Part shown: one piece after another, positions 37,466 to 48,755 of the stretch
Numbering within the stretch: the stretch's first letter is position 1
Layout of the letters: every line of letters starts with the position of its first letter
From: Mucor racemosus
Taxonomy: Eukaryota > Mucoromycota > Mucoromycetes > Mucorales > Mucoraceae
Length of the DNA stretch: 64,000 nt
Assembly: GCA_027405735.1 (NCBI GenBank)
Contig: JAPEHQ010000009.1
Coordinates: 558,001 to 622,000, forward strand
Reading direction: 5' to 3'
The notes under the pieces: generated by a model
Databases searched by the model: none
Seen by the model: only the letters and a program-made list of their open reading frames with translations
Told to the model about the DNA's origin: nothing
Translations under genes and position numbers: made by a program

Positions 37466-38311
37466 GTTATCTTTTAAACCATTATTCAGTGGGCACAACA
37501 ACTCATCAGCTCATCAGGCCGTAGTGTCCAGTCCACCTGGACACAACAAAATCATCTTGTGCAGCACAGGTCGGCTGTAGTGCTTTTACATATAAATACC
37601 TTAAATTTTTGATTTTATGGACTTTTTTTGAATCCGGTTGTATCATCTTGTACTTTTCAAGTTAAATCCGCTATTGTGCTAATAATGTTATAGGTTGTGT
37701 TTATGCTTTATTACTTAAAATAAACCTTTGAATAATTAATAGCAATACAGTCGAACCTCAATTTTTGTATAAAATTTTGATATACAGTATGCATCTTATA
37801 GCTGCTTGGAATATTCAAACAACCGCGTCCGGGCTGTCCGGTATTTTTTTCTAGAGATTTAAACCTTGGAAATATCATTAGATGGCCGCTTCCGGAAATT
37901 GTTCGGCTTTTTTTTTTGGAAGAGTGACCATTGGCAAAAATATGAATGATATACTATGTTGTATGTCGCCAAGTACCATATGTTATCACCTTCTACAGTA
38001 TCAATAATACACTACAATCTATTGAATATGACATAATATATTGAAGTGCAAAGTCTCGATATCCGATATAATAAAAAACTCCTAGCGTACTAAAAAGTTT
38101 AATCCAGTAATTGCCAAGAACGCCTGGACCTCAACTATGACACCATATTATTTCATCCCAGCGGTTAATCAATCAAGTAGTTATCACATCAACATCGAAG
38201 CACATTTAGCGCAGCATTGAAACAAGGCAACGCACAAGCTCTGCAAGAACGGTTAAGTTATGATTGATCCAATTCAATCCATAGATTACTACCAGACAGA
38301 TCTAATGGTTC

Positions 38312-38491
38312 TGTTTTACCAGAACTAATAAGAATTAGACAAGAGTAAAAGGTGTAGTTTTATTTAATGTAAAGAATGAGATTATATATAGAAGAAATTA
38401 TCAAGTGATACAATAGCTATTAATAGTGTAACAATAACAATATCCTGATAATACGACTACTGTAGCGCTATATCTAGATTCTGATATAATA
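38312..38491 (+). mobile_element. 180-bp solo LTR-A with TSD GGTTC
   Basis: TGTTTTACCAGAAC to ATTCTGATATAATA, flanked by GGTTC at 38,307-38,311 and 38,492-38,496. Same length and sequence as 26,032-26,211. Confidence 0.9.
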
Positions 38492-38591
38492 GGTTCAATA
38501 ATGCCTTAAATTACATCTCAGGATCTCAATGTCAAACCAATATAAAAACCCATAGTTTTTTATCCATGTAAATAAACGATATCTTGTTTTT

Positions 38592-38823
38592 GAGAGTTTA
38601 TGGATACATACAATCTTATTTATAGAAAGAATAATAATAAAGACTAATAACATTTATTATGGAGAACGTAGGCTTTATTAATAGGAAACCTAATGGTAAA
38701 AGAAAGAACTCAGAGCTTCTAGGTCTTGATTTAAAAGATTATTTATAAGAATTACACTTCAATGTGAGTTAGAAATGGAATTGGCTTCAAAATTGGCTGT
38801 TTAATATCCTCAAAAACCGACAG
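38592..38823 (-). mobile_element. 232-bp deletion-derivative MITE of the DDE transposon
   Basis: Starts GAGAGTTTATGGATACATAC and ends TATCCTCAAAAACCGACAG. TTTTT flanks it at 38,587-38,591 and 38,824-38,828. The inner sequence matches 33,450-34,025 of the DDE transposon (reverse) followed directly by the left terminus, so nearly all of the transposase region is deleted. It can only move if supplied with transposase in trans. Confidence 0.85.
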
Positions 38824-38878
38824 TTTTTATTATACAATTGAAGAAATAATTTATTACTCATTCTCTTTTAATTGTATT

Positions 38879-39238
38879 TGATTTATCAAAGTATGCTTAG
38901 GTTAAATAAAAACTAGAAATTTAATCAAGTAAAAAAGAGATATCGTTTATTGGAATGAAATTAATAGGGTTTATATACTGTTTGATTTGGGGAATTAATG
39001 ATGTGATAAGGTAGTTTAGATATTATTATTTAATAGTAATGTGTTATATTGGTATATCATGTTGGAATATCGCACTGGAGTATCATGCTTTGCACCATGC
39101 TTCTATACCATGCTTCTATACCGTGCTTTTAGGAGCATTGTATAGTTAATATTTACTTAATAAGGAACTTCCGGTTCCGGATCTGTTATTGTTTACTTTT
39201 TTGGATTTGACATGATCCGGTTTAAGAATGATACATCA
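38879..39238 (+). mobile_element. 360-bp solo LTR-C with TSD GTATT
   Basis: TGATTTATCAAAGTATGC to AAGAATGATACATCA, flanked by GTATT at 38,874-38,878 and 39,239-39,243. It holds a short ACCATGCTTCTAT tandem near 39,095-39,125. No ORF. Confidence 0.87.
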
Positions 39239-39752
39239 GTATTCTTTTTTACGTATTATTTATCAAACCTGAAAATACACTACACACGCGTTTGTTTAGG
39301 CTATTGTGTATGTATTGTTTCAGATATTCTTTGAAAACTGTTATAAAATTAAATAATGGTTCGAAATTGAATTTTAACATTGTACTTATATACGCCCCAG
39401 TGTATATACGCATAATATATTTGCTGTCATTACCCAAGGGTCGTTTCTGAAGGATTAAATAAAAACTTTTGAAATAAAACCTGTCCTTCTCTGCATGAAA
39501 AGCTCAAAACTTTAAGGCTTTATATTTCCACAAAAAATGAAGTTATACTAACACTTTCTAATAATAAAACTTACTTTTTTTGACTTGCTCTATAGCATGT
39601 TTCAGTATGAAAAATTCTGAGCACTTTTATTTATTTTTTCGCTTTTTTTTGGCATTTCTGTAGTAGATTTCAAAATATTCGTTAAATTGGGCAATGCATT
39701 TTTCACATTCATGTCATCGACCTCGTTGAGCTCTCTTGGACCTAGTTTAGGT

Positions 39753-42700
39753 TAGGATTTCACACCCAACGTATCGTATTATGGTCAACCGAGTTTGACT
39801 GTTATAACGGGCCGTTTTTTATGCAGACTCGGATGGGGGTATTCGAGTTTTTTTTTTCGTGTCACCTAAACTCGAAAGTGGGATTCGAGTTTTGGCTTTC
39901 AAAAAATATGTGAAATTGTGAAATAATCAAATATACGTACATTAACGTATAATTTGACGAAGGGTGATTTAAAAATGCTCTGATTTATTGAAATTTGAAA
40001 GATAAACGTATGAAATCATGCAAAAAATAAAAAAAAATACTGTTTAATTATGAGCTTATAAAGAGAGTTTATGTACTAATTGAATGAGTGTATTGAATTT
40101 GAATGGTAATGTAATTAGAATAAACATATGAATATCGTATGAATATACTGTAATTGAACCATGCTTTTATACTTTAATTGTAGCGTGATGATAGAAGCAT
40201 GGAATGTAGCATTGTCTGATTTGCGCTATTAAACATCATGGTTTGACAAAGGTTCTAAATAGGTAATTTGGTAATTTCTGATTCTGATAGATCATGCTTG
40301 CTTGTCTTTTATTTCATGTATACTTTATACATATACTCGTTATTTTGAATGAAAACGTGCTTCTGTAACAACATTATTACCGCGCAAGTCATTACCATTT
40401 ATAAATTGTATGCCATGAGTGAGAGTGATTTTTTGACGTAATGTTTACATACAATAAAGTAAAAGTTTTCTAATTTTTTGTATATATAAGCTACTCTATC
40501 TTTGAGGTTGAGTTCCTTAATTTTTTGTTCATCTAAACATTTTTATTATAAATAAAAGAAATGAGTGAACAGCCTCATGATAGCCATGATCCTTTTTCAA
40601 TTCCAAGCCTTATCCAACGTGTTTCTTCCTATTCATCTATGGGAACTTCTTCAACTACTGCATCTTTAACTGACAGATTTAGAGGTAGTTTACCTTTTGA
40701 AGGGCTAGAAGAAATTAGGCGGCATAATAGGACAAGCAGAATATCGATAAGGTCAGAAGTAACAGGAAAGGAGCATGATATACCATGGTGTGGAAGTGAC
40801 AGGAGGGAGGCAGCAAATTATGACAACAAAGTGCACCGGGCTTGGAAATGGTGGAATATATATGGTTATGGAATGAGAGTTGATGATTTTATACATTGTA
40901 CTGTAAAGAGAAGAAAAGGAGAATGCTTCGAAAAATTTTCTAGTTCAAAAGGATCAAGTACAAGCTTTCGAAAACATCTTGAAAACAAACATTTTAATCT
41001 TACTGAATCCAGACGTGAGTATTATTTTATCAATCAATCATAAATTCGCATTCATTAACATGTTACATTGCACGTTAGATAATATAATTCTTAAATTATT
41101 GACGTTTTCGAAAGAACAAATTACTGATTGGGAAGATAAAACAGACAGAGAAAAAGAGATTTATAACTATGATTTTGTTCAAAGCTGTCTCACGCAAGAA
41201 AATAAGCCTCATCTGGACAGATATCAAAAAGAACAAGACGAAATTGATACAATCGATGAGGAGCCCCATACAAGAGAAGCTTTTCTTAAACTATTTACTG
41301 ATTTCATTATAGCTAATAGATTGACAATAAATTTTTCTGAAAAAAACATTACTTTGGAAAAGCTTATTCAATTCAGCAGCAGAAATAGTGGAAATGATGG
41401 CTCAAAATCGTACGATCCAATACTGATACCTCCCAAGAAAAATAAATTGAAGGATTTGCTTATTCAAAAATACTTGGATCAAAAGGAAATAATTAAAACC
41501 ACTCTGCAAGAGCAAGAATTCTTAAATTTTACAACTGATTTGTGGAAGAGTGATACTAGTGAGTAAAAAGTACTACATATACTTTCTTCATTACTGACTT
41601 TATTTAATGATGCAACGTAGACAAGTATTTCATGGGAATAACAGCACATTACATCGACAAAAATTGGAAGCCGCAACAAATAACAATTGCTATTAAATAC
41701 ATGAAAAATGCTTCTCATTCGGGTATGCACCAATTTATACAATTCATAAATGTTGATTTGTTTTGATACTGACATTCATAAAAAGGAAAAGATCTTGGAA
41801 AATTATTCCTTGCAGTGTTGGATGACTATGGCATCAAAAACAAATTATTCTGCATAACAACCGATAATGCATCAAATAATGGATCAATGGGAGAATATAT
41901 TGAAAAGGTAGCAGAAGATGATGAGTCTTTCAATTTCAAAAAGAAGGAAAACATGATTTCCTGTTTTGCGCACGTAATCAACATTGTATGTCACGATTTA
42001 ATTGAAAAAGGGCTAAAAGCAAAAGCACCAAATGATAGCGCAAACATGGAAGCTGTTATGGAAGATGTAAGTATTTGATTAATTACATGAAATTATTTAT
42101 TGAATTAATTGGATCTAAAACCATCCAGATAAACAAAAGTGGTGCCGAGGGTAATAATCCCATTGATAGGCTTCGTAAAGGTTGCGCTAAAATCAAACTT
42201 TCTAACCAATTGACATGTGTCTTTGAATCAAATAAGAAGATATTAAAACTGCCTGATTTAGCAATAATAGTCGACTGTTCTACGAGATGGCACTCTACAA
42301 AACATATGATAGATCGGTTCTTGGTGGTAAGAGAAGCATATAGACTGACAGTGAATTCAGACGACGATATACGTGAAAACTGTAGTTTAAATGATGAGCA
42401 AATCCAGTATATTACTATTGTTAACGAAGTATTGACAAAATTCGAAAAAATAACAGTTTGGCTCTCAAGTCAGCAGTAAGTAGCAATATTACAGCTTTTA
42501 TAAAAATAGTATACCATACAGTACTAATTAACTTCTCCAGGTATACAACTATTAATAAAACAATCGTTTTATGTAACCGTTTATTTGACCAATTGGACGC
42601 ATTTCAAGAAAAAAACCCACATTTGGCAGACGCTATTCAGTGTTGCAAGGATAAGCTATCGAAGTACTATTCTAAGACTGATTTAACAAGTGTTTATGCA

Positions 42701-43903
42701 AATTCCACCTTGGTTGACCCGAGTCTGAAGTTTTCATACTGGTACTACTTTTATCTTTCTTGTAGCTGATGATGCTTATTATTTTTATTATTTTAGGAAA
42801 GATCAAAAATGGGAGAAAAATATAATTGATGAACAAATAGCTGTTTGCAAGGAATCATTTTCCTCATTTTTAGAAAAGTATTATGCTAGAGAACTAGATG
42901 GTAGTAGTAGTAGCAAAACAGTGATGTACAGAATGATCTATGGAAATGAAGCAGGTAATTCATATCTGTTCTGTATTTTGATTTACATTACTGATATATA
43001 ACATTTTTTGCATCAGGCCCATCGACATCAACAATTATGGACATTGATAGTATTGACTCTTCCGATTCTTCTTATAATACTTCTGATAATGAAGATATAG
43101 TTGGCTCAACTCGACCATCTAGATCACAAGAAGATGAAAGATATAAAAAGGTTCAGTTGTACGAAGGAAATGTTGACATAATCAAACATTATGTTGAAAC
43201 AAATGCTGATTTGAAAAGGTACCTTGACATTGACCACAGAAAAGAGTACAAGTCGAAGTTGAAATTGCGCAGATATAAATTGCAAAATGGTAAAGCTGTC
43301 ATTTATGTAATTTTGATAACATTTACTAATGGAGCATTTATATAAAACACAATAGATGATGATGACGATGACACTAACGATGAAGACGAAGTTGCCATAA
43401 CCAACATGGAACTTGGAAAAAAATATGCGACCTTGCCCCTAAAATTTTGGAAGCAGCATGAAAATCTTTTTCCAACACTATCATTATTTGCTAAAAAATA
43501 TTTATCTATTCCTGCTACAAGCGTCCCTGCCGAAAGGCTATTCTCACAAGCGAAATATGTCATAAATAATACAAGAGCCAAGCTGCATCCAGATACTGGA
43601 GAAAAAATTGTGTTGCTAACTTGTTGGCAAAGTGAATTATTTACCAAGGTGTAATGTAAAATCATGTGCCTTAATTAGTTTTTTTAGTTGTTAAATTCAT
43701 GAAATAAATATCGATGCATGATTTCATATATGTATATTAATTTGTCAAAGCTGATATTATAACGGTCTGCTCAAGACGACCCGATACTTGCTTCCACCCC
43801 GTTATTTATCTGAGTTACAAAAAAAACGGACCGTTTTCCAACTCGAATCGAATAGCCGTTTCCGTTAAAACTCGATTCAAACTCGAATCGAAGCCCATTC
43901 CTA
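39753..43903 (+). mobile_element. Complete autonomous hAT transposon, 4.15 kb
   Basis: An 8-bp TSD GTTTAGGT lies at 39,745-39,752 and 43,904-43,911. Ends read inward are TAGGATTTCACACCC and TAGGAATGGGCTTCG. Subterminal regions carry many CTCGA/ACTCGAAT motifs (39,840-39,895; 43,840-43,895), typical transposase-binding repeats. It inserted into repeat family F. Confidence 0.92.
40561..43654 (+). CDS. hAT transposase, 852 aa, nine exons, open reading frame
   Basis: Exons 40561..41014, 41115..41558, 41621..41722, 41786..42066, 42129..42475, 42541..42741, 42797..42954, 43017..43289 and 43356..43654. The sum is 2,559 nt; all introns are GT-AG and 55-100 nt. An N-terminal BED-like zinc finger has C113, C122, H139 and H144 (IHCTVKRRKGECFEKF). 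The RNase H-fold carries candidate acidic residues D293 (FTTDLW) and D360 (FCITTDNASNNG). The conserved DCSTRWHST lies between the catalytic parts. The C-terminal hAT dimerisation region has IPATSVPAERLFSQAKYVIN (E813). An acidic DDDDDD stretch precedes it. The absence of stops or frameshifts suggests recent activity. A transposase-derived host gene is less likely because intact TSD and termini surround it. Confidence 0.9.
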
Positions 43904-44760
43904 GTTTAGGTTTTATCAAAATATTGATTTTTCGTCGAGATATTCTCAAAAATGTATACAAAAGGATACCCTCGTTTCTAGCTTCCAGTTTTCGCTTGTA
44001 TACCCTCATCCCAAATTCTGATTTTGAAAATTTTTTTGACATTAATTTTGTTTTCTCTACGAAAAATGCAGTTAGAAGGTTCAGTAATAGCTTGATCAAT
44101 AGATAATGTTTTTGCGCATCATCTTCACTACTTACATTTAAAAATACTTATAAAAAGGCAAGTGTATCTTAAAAAAATCTCCAAAATTTCGAACGCATTT
44201 TGCGCAAAATTTAATGTAAAACATTTGTCAGAATTTTGTTTTGTTAGATACAGAATCCAAAACTTTACAGAAATTATTTAATACATTAAGTCTACTTATT
44301 TTTCAGTTCATTAACTATTAACTAATTTTGTTTTTTTGATAATTTTCTGGTCGATTTAAATAATACATTTTGAAACCCAGTTACCATATGCTTTAAGCTA
44401 TAAAATGAACTATTATTTTGGTTATCTGGACGAAAAATCAATATTTTTTTCTGAAACAAAAAATGCAGAGTAGCTTTGAGCTGGATCTACCTTGTGAATA
44501 CCAAAAATAAATATTTCAGTTTAGGTGCTCGATTTTTTACAATCGATTTTAGGTCAATCTTCGTGAATGTTTGGCCAGCTCACTTATATTCTGGTTTGAA
44601 CTTTTCTATTTGATGACCGATATCGATAGTCCATAGAGACAAGACACATCTTCGAAAAATTCATGTAATTTGACTCAATATAGGGTGAACGCATTCGTAA
44701 AACATCTGAAAACATATGAAACCTACTTTTTACAACCGTAAAAAACCGACAACAGAAACC

Positions 44761-45251
44761 CTTTCTCAGAGAATTTCGATTCTAATAACTTCCAACTTTA
44801 CATGGGAGTAGGTACACATCTTTGAAACGATATTATCCAAAGGCGGTTTAGCAAGAAAAGTAGATATAGCTGTGTTTTATCGTATGTTTCCTGTGATTCT
44901 CTTTTCTGTTGATTGTGCTGATCTTCAAGGATGAACTTGTGTGCAAAGTTTCATTCAAGATTGACTTTTTTCACGTTCCACAAGATATGCAGATAGTCGC
45001 TCTGGATGGATCAAGATTAAGCGTTGAAACAAAATCCCAAAAACTCGAACCAATATGCGAGGACATTTATATTTATACCTTGTTTTAAGGAAACTAATCA
45101 TACGAAAGAGCTCTCAAATAAAGGCGCTATCTACAAGACCAAAAAATACACGCAGCATCCATATTGTACAAACTAATTTTATTAGTTTTTTCTTGATATC
45201 TACATGAGGCATATTTACAATTTAAGTTTCAATTTGGACAACAGCAGTTAT
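44761..45251. other. intergenic, no gene seen
   Basis: Spacer between family F copy 3 and the 3' end of the Cdc7 gene; nothing recognised beyond AT-rich sequence. Confidence 0.4.
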
Positions 45252-47923
45252 TTAATCTATTTGAAGAAATTCAAGTTTTAAAGCTTCCTCAGCAGTTATT
45301 CTCTTGTTAGGATTCAGTTCTAAAGATCTTCTCAACAAATCCACAGCAGCATCAAAATCTCTCTGGTCCCAGGATTGCATTTTTTCCTTGTTTAATGTTT
45401 CAATTAATGATGCCCAGGGAAGTTTGTCTTTTGGTATATTCACATTTGTTTCGAAATGGCGGTCTAAAAACAAAAGAATTAACATTGTATTTTCTTTTTT
45501 CCAATAATTACACTGAAATACACTTACTATTGACACGGGCACATTCTTGCATTCTATCCAAACCATAAACTTGTCCTAATTCCACAAGTGCATCTGCTTC
45601 ATCATTGTGCACGAAAAATGGATATGTATTTGTAAGTAAACAGAGTAAAATGACACCTGCAGCCCATATATCGATAGCTATTTTATAGATTATTAGCAAA
45701 GCATTCAAATAGATTAACTTTAATTACTTACCACATGTTTGATGTGTTACTCTCATTAAAATTTCAGGAGCTCTAAAGCCACGAGTACCAGCACGGTTAG
45801 CTCGAATGGCAAGTCTTGGATCATTTTTGATGTAGCCTTTAACTACTCTATTTGAACTTCTATTACTGCTGGTGCTTGTAGAAGCTGTGGGTGTTGGAGT
45901 AGTTACTACTGATGATGATGATGATGTAGCTGATATAGATGAATTGGAAGTAGACCCAGCACGGTTTTCTTTATTTGTGAGAGCAGCTAATACAGAATTA
46001 GAACTTGCCATTTTGGTAAGGGGAGCTGGACCAAGTTTGTTATTGCTATTGATATTGTTGCTAGTGGCGCCATTACTACTGTTGTTGTTATGATGTGTTT
46101 GAGAGTATACATTGAATTTAGATGCTTTCACTGCCTTTTCAACATACAATTCCAATAATTTGACATCTTCTTCGCTCTACAATTGCAATTATTAGTAAAT
46201 TAATCAAGCATCTACATAGTTCAATTCATACCTCTGCTAATCCAAAGTCAATAAGATAGCCTGCTCTCTTTCGAATATTGTACAGGAAGTTATTAGGCTT
46301 CACATCACGATGCAAGATCTTAAATCGATGTAATTGTTGTAAAGCAGTAAACAAAGATTTCATGTAATATTTGATGTCGATTAATTCCATTTTGCTAAAT
46401 GATGGTTTGAAATCGTCGTGTTGAATATATGGCATAACAACAAAAACTTGGTCTTGCTGTCTGAATGCTGTAATCATTGGAGATATGCATTTACTTCCTT
46501 TGAGTTTCTTTAGGATTTTAATCTCGTTGGCAATTCTACGAGGACTACTGGTATCATAAACTCTTTTAAGAGCAACAAATTCACTCAGGTCTTTAGGTGA
46601 TGATGGAGGAGATTGGCTACTATTATTTTCTCCTTCTTTTCCGTTGGCTACTGTTGGTCGAGTGGGTGTAGAAGATGGAGACACCATGGAATTTTGAGCA
46701 CTTTCAAGTAATTGAGGTTCCCATTCATTATTGTCGTAATAATCTCTTCTAATGTCTTGAGCTTTATAAACAGTACTAAATGTGCCTTCACCAATTTTGT
46801 CCACTAACTTGTAATAATTAGGCAAACATTTGACAGTTTTCATTAAATGATCGATCTCTTGGGCGATGCGAGCTTCTTCCTCTTCTCTAGTTGGTCTTTT
46901 GTTGCCTTGTTGTTGTTGTTGTTGTTGTTGCTGTTGTTGTTGTTGCTGCTGCTGTTGCTGTTGTTGCTGTTGTTGATTTGGTGGGCCCATATTTCCTTCT
47001 GCTTTGTTAGTGGTAGATTGTCTTGGTTGATTATTTTGTTGTTGTTGGGGTTTGGTTTCATCATTTGCTTCTTTTGGTGATTGTTGAATAGATTTGTTAT
47101 CGTCAAGCTTAGCCTGTTGCTTTTTGTAATCCTAAATTAAAGCTATTTAGTATATATTGCATTAAATTCAATTTTTGATATTTACATTTTCTTTTTTGGT
47201 TTCTAATTCCTGCTTGATGTATTCTTGTGTTTTACGCAAAGCTTTGGAAAGCACATCGGAATCAATTGATGTATCTGCCTTTCGTTTTCCTAATACATCA
47301 ACAGGAGTATCAGCTTTGGGTATCGAAAAGCTATCTTCATTGGCAGTTGGTTGAGCAAGTGGTTCAGTAGGAGCATCTTGCCATGAATCGGAAGGAATTC
47401 TTGAAGATGACGCTGAAGGTTGTTGAGATGATTGCAACTGTAATTTCTTATTAAAGTAAGCATTACTGTGTGTATCTTGTGAACCTTGTGATTGCCGTAA
47501 TAATCTATGCTGGCTATCTGTTTCTAAAGATTCCTCGGTTTTACGTTTTCCTGACGTCTTTGGTGTATCAACAACATTACTTGTATCAGACTTGATTTCA
47601 TTATCTTTATTTTTTGTTAAATTGTCTTCATTGGGCGTTTGAGGAACAAGAGGTTCTGTAGAAGCTTCTTGCCATGAATCTGAAGGAATTCTCGATGAAG
47701 AAGATAAACGTTGTGGAGATTGATGGTACATTCTAGCTATATGAGAACGTTGAGTGGTATTAGATCGTTCTGGTGAACCTTCAGTCGAACGAACTCGACA
47801 TAATTGAACTTCATCGTCAGATGGCTCTTCAACTTCTGTATTACGTTGTTTTCTGTGTCTTCGGAGAGGAGATATTAATACAGTAGGATTTCCACGATTT
47901 TCCTTCTTTCTAGGGCTTCTCAT
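45252..47923 (-). CDS. CDC7: Cdc7/Hsk1-type protein kinase (DDK catalytic subunit), 814 aa
   Basis: Exons 47186..47923, 46232..47131, 45732..46176, 45528..45677 and 45252..45463 (2,445 nt). DDK phosphorylates MCM helicase subunits to fire replication origins, together with a Dbf4-type partner (family knowledge). Kinase motifs are KIGEGTFSTVYKAQD (from about 358), VALKRVYD, HRDVKPNNFLYN, LIDFGLAE, then a long Ser/Asn-rich insert, and GTRGFRAPEIL. The large insert between DFG and APE is a Cdc7 hallmark. Late subdomains are AIDIWAAGVILLCLLT and RSLELNPNKRITAEEAL. The N-terminal 246 residues hold a duplicated SSRIPSDSWQ module, followed by a run of 23 glutamines (about 299-321). The ATG at 47,923 is the first in frame. 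Confidence 0.93.
46907..46975 (-). repeat. CAA/CAG microsatellite encoding polyglutamine in CDC7
   Basis: 23 consecutive CAA/CAG codons, mixed rather than pure, just upstream of the kinase domain. Likely length-polymorphic. Confidence 0.9.
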
Positions 47924-48755
47924 AATGGTTTTGTTGTTCGGATACAAAAAGAGAAAAACTTGGTTTTATCGCTCGAATTTATAATTGCACAGATAGTTGC
48001 AATAGCGACTCGGGGGAGACCAAATGTGCACGTAAAAATTTAACGCGTCCCAAAAGAGACGCCTGTTGTTAGGTGACCAAAAATATGATTGGGCTTCAAA
48101 TCCAGGGGACAATTTCCAAATTGTATTAGAATTGAGAGCATTTGGCACTGTTGAACAGTATCCACCTTGCCTAATTGCTTGAAATCAACTCTTAATAACA
48201 TTAGATACTTGAAAATTGTGAGTATAGAGCATTTTCTCTATCCATGTATGCAGATATTAATGAGCTGGTTGCAACGCAACAACAAATGTTGAAATCCCAA
48301 CGTTGCTATGCAGCCGAATGAAAATCTTGATCTCAAGAACTACATTAAGCAATTTCTCTAGACAACAAAAGTATATAACTCTGTGTAGCATTGGTTTATT
48401 CACTCCAAAACTATGATTTTAACTCATTGTAATTGTTTCAAGAATTATTTCGACATGAAATCGACACATGTTCTTGAGCAATGTATTAATGCAAAATAAC
48501 GTTTTTATATATATATATATATTTATATATCACATTTCAATACGTAGTTTTTTTTATTTCTCGACACACTATTTAAATTTGAACGTTACTACCAATTATG
48601 TTTTAAAGTGCATAGATATTTCACCGTTACTGAGATATATATCGCATCTGCAGTTCTGCAATAAATCGCACCGAATATCAGAATCAACAATAAAATAGTA
48701 CTATGTACGTAGAATTTATTGTGATTACAAAAGCAGAAACCAGAGCGTGTATATT
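47924..48755. other. CDC7 upstream region and F-box gene 3' flank
   Basis: Holds the CDC7 promoter. A TA-dinucleotide run lies near 48,508-48,530. No gene is recognised. Confidence 0.4.

Larger units (their letters stand above)
36170..37956 (+). repeat. Element K, right arm of the outer inverted repeat
   Basis: Inverted copy of 27,932-28,900 with moderate divergence, enlarged by the pogo-like MITE at 36,335-36,830. It includes the TTATGC/GCACATG motif cluster and a small GTGTCCA...TGGACAC palindrome near 37,530. Confidence 0.7.
37957..39284 (+). mobile_element. LTR-B, outer right arm, carrying three separate insertions
   Basis: TGTTGTATGTCGCC to CTGAAAATACACTACA. About 541 bp once LTR-A (38,312-38,491), the MITE (38,592-38,823) and LTR-C (38,879-39,238) and their TSDs are removed. 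Intact LTR-B copies show all three empty sites. Confidence 0.85.
39470..44760 (+). repeat. Repeat family F, copy 3, split by the hAT transposon
   Basis: Family F sequence at 39,470-39,752 resumes at 43,912 (TTTATCAAAATATTGATTT) and runs to about 44,760. The join reads through as in copies 1 and 2. Confidence 0.75.
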
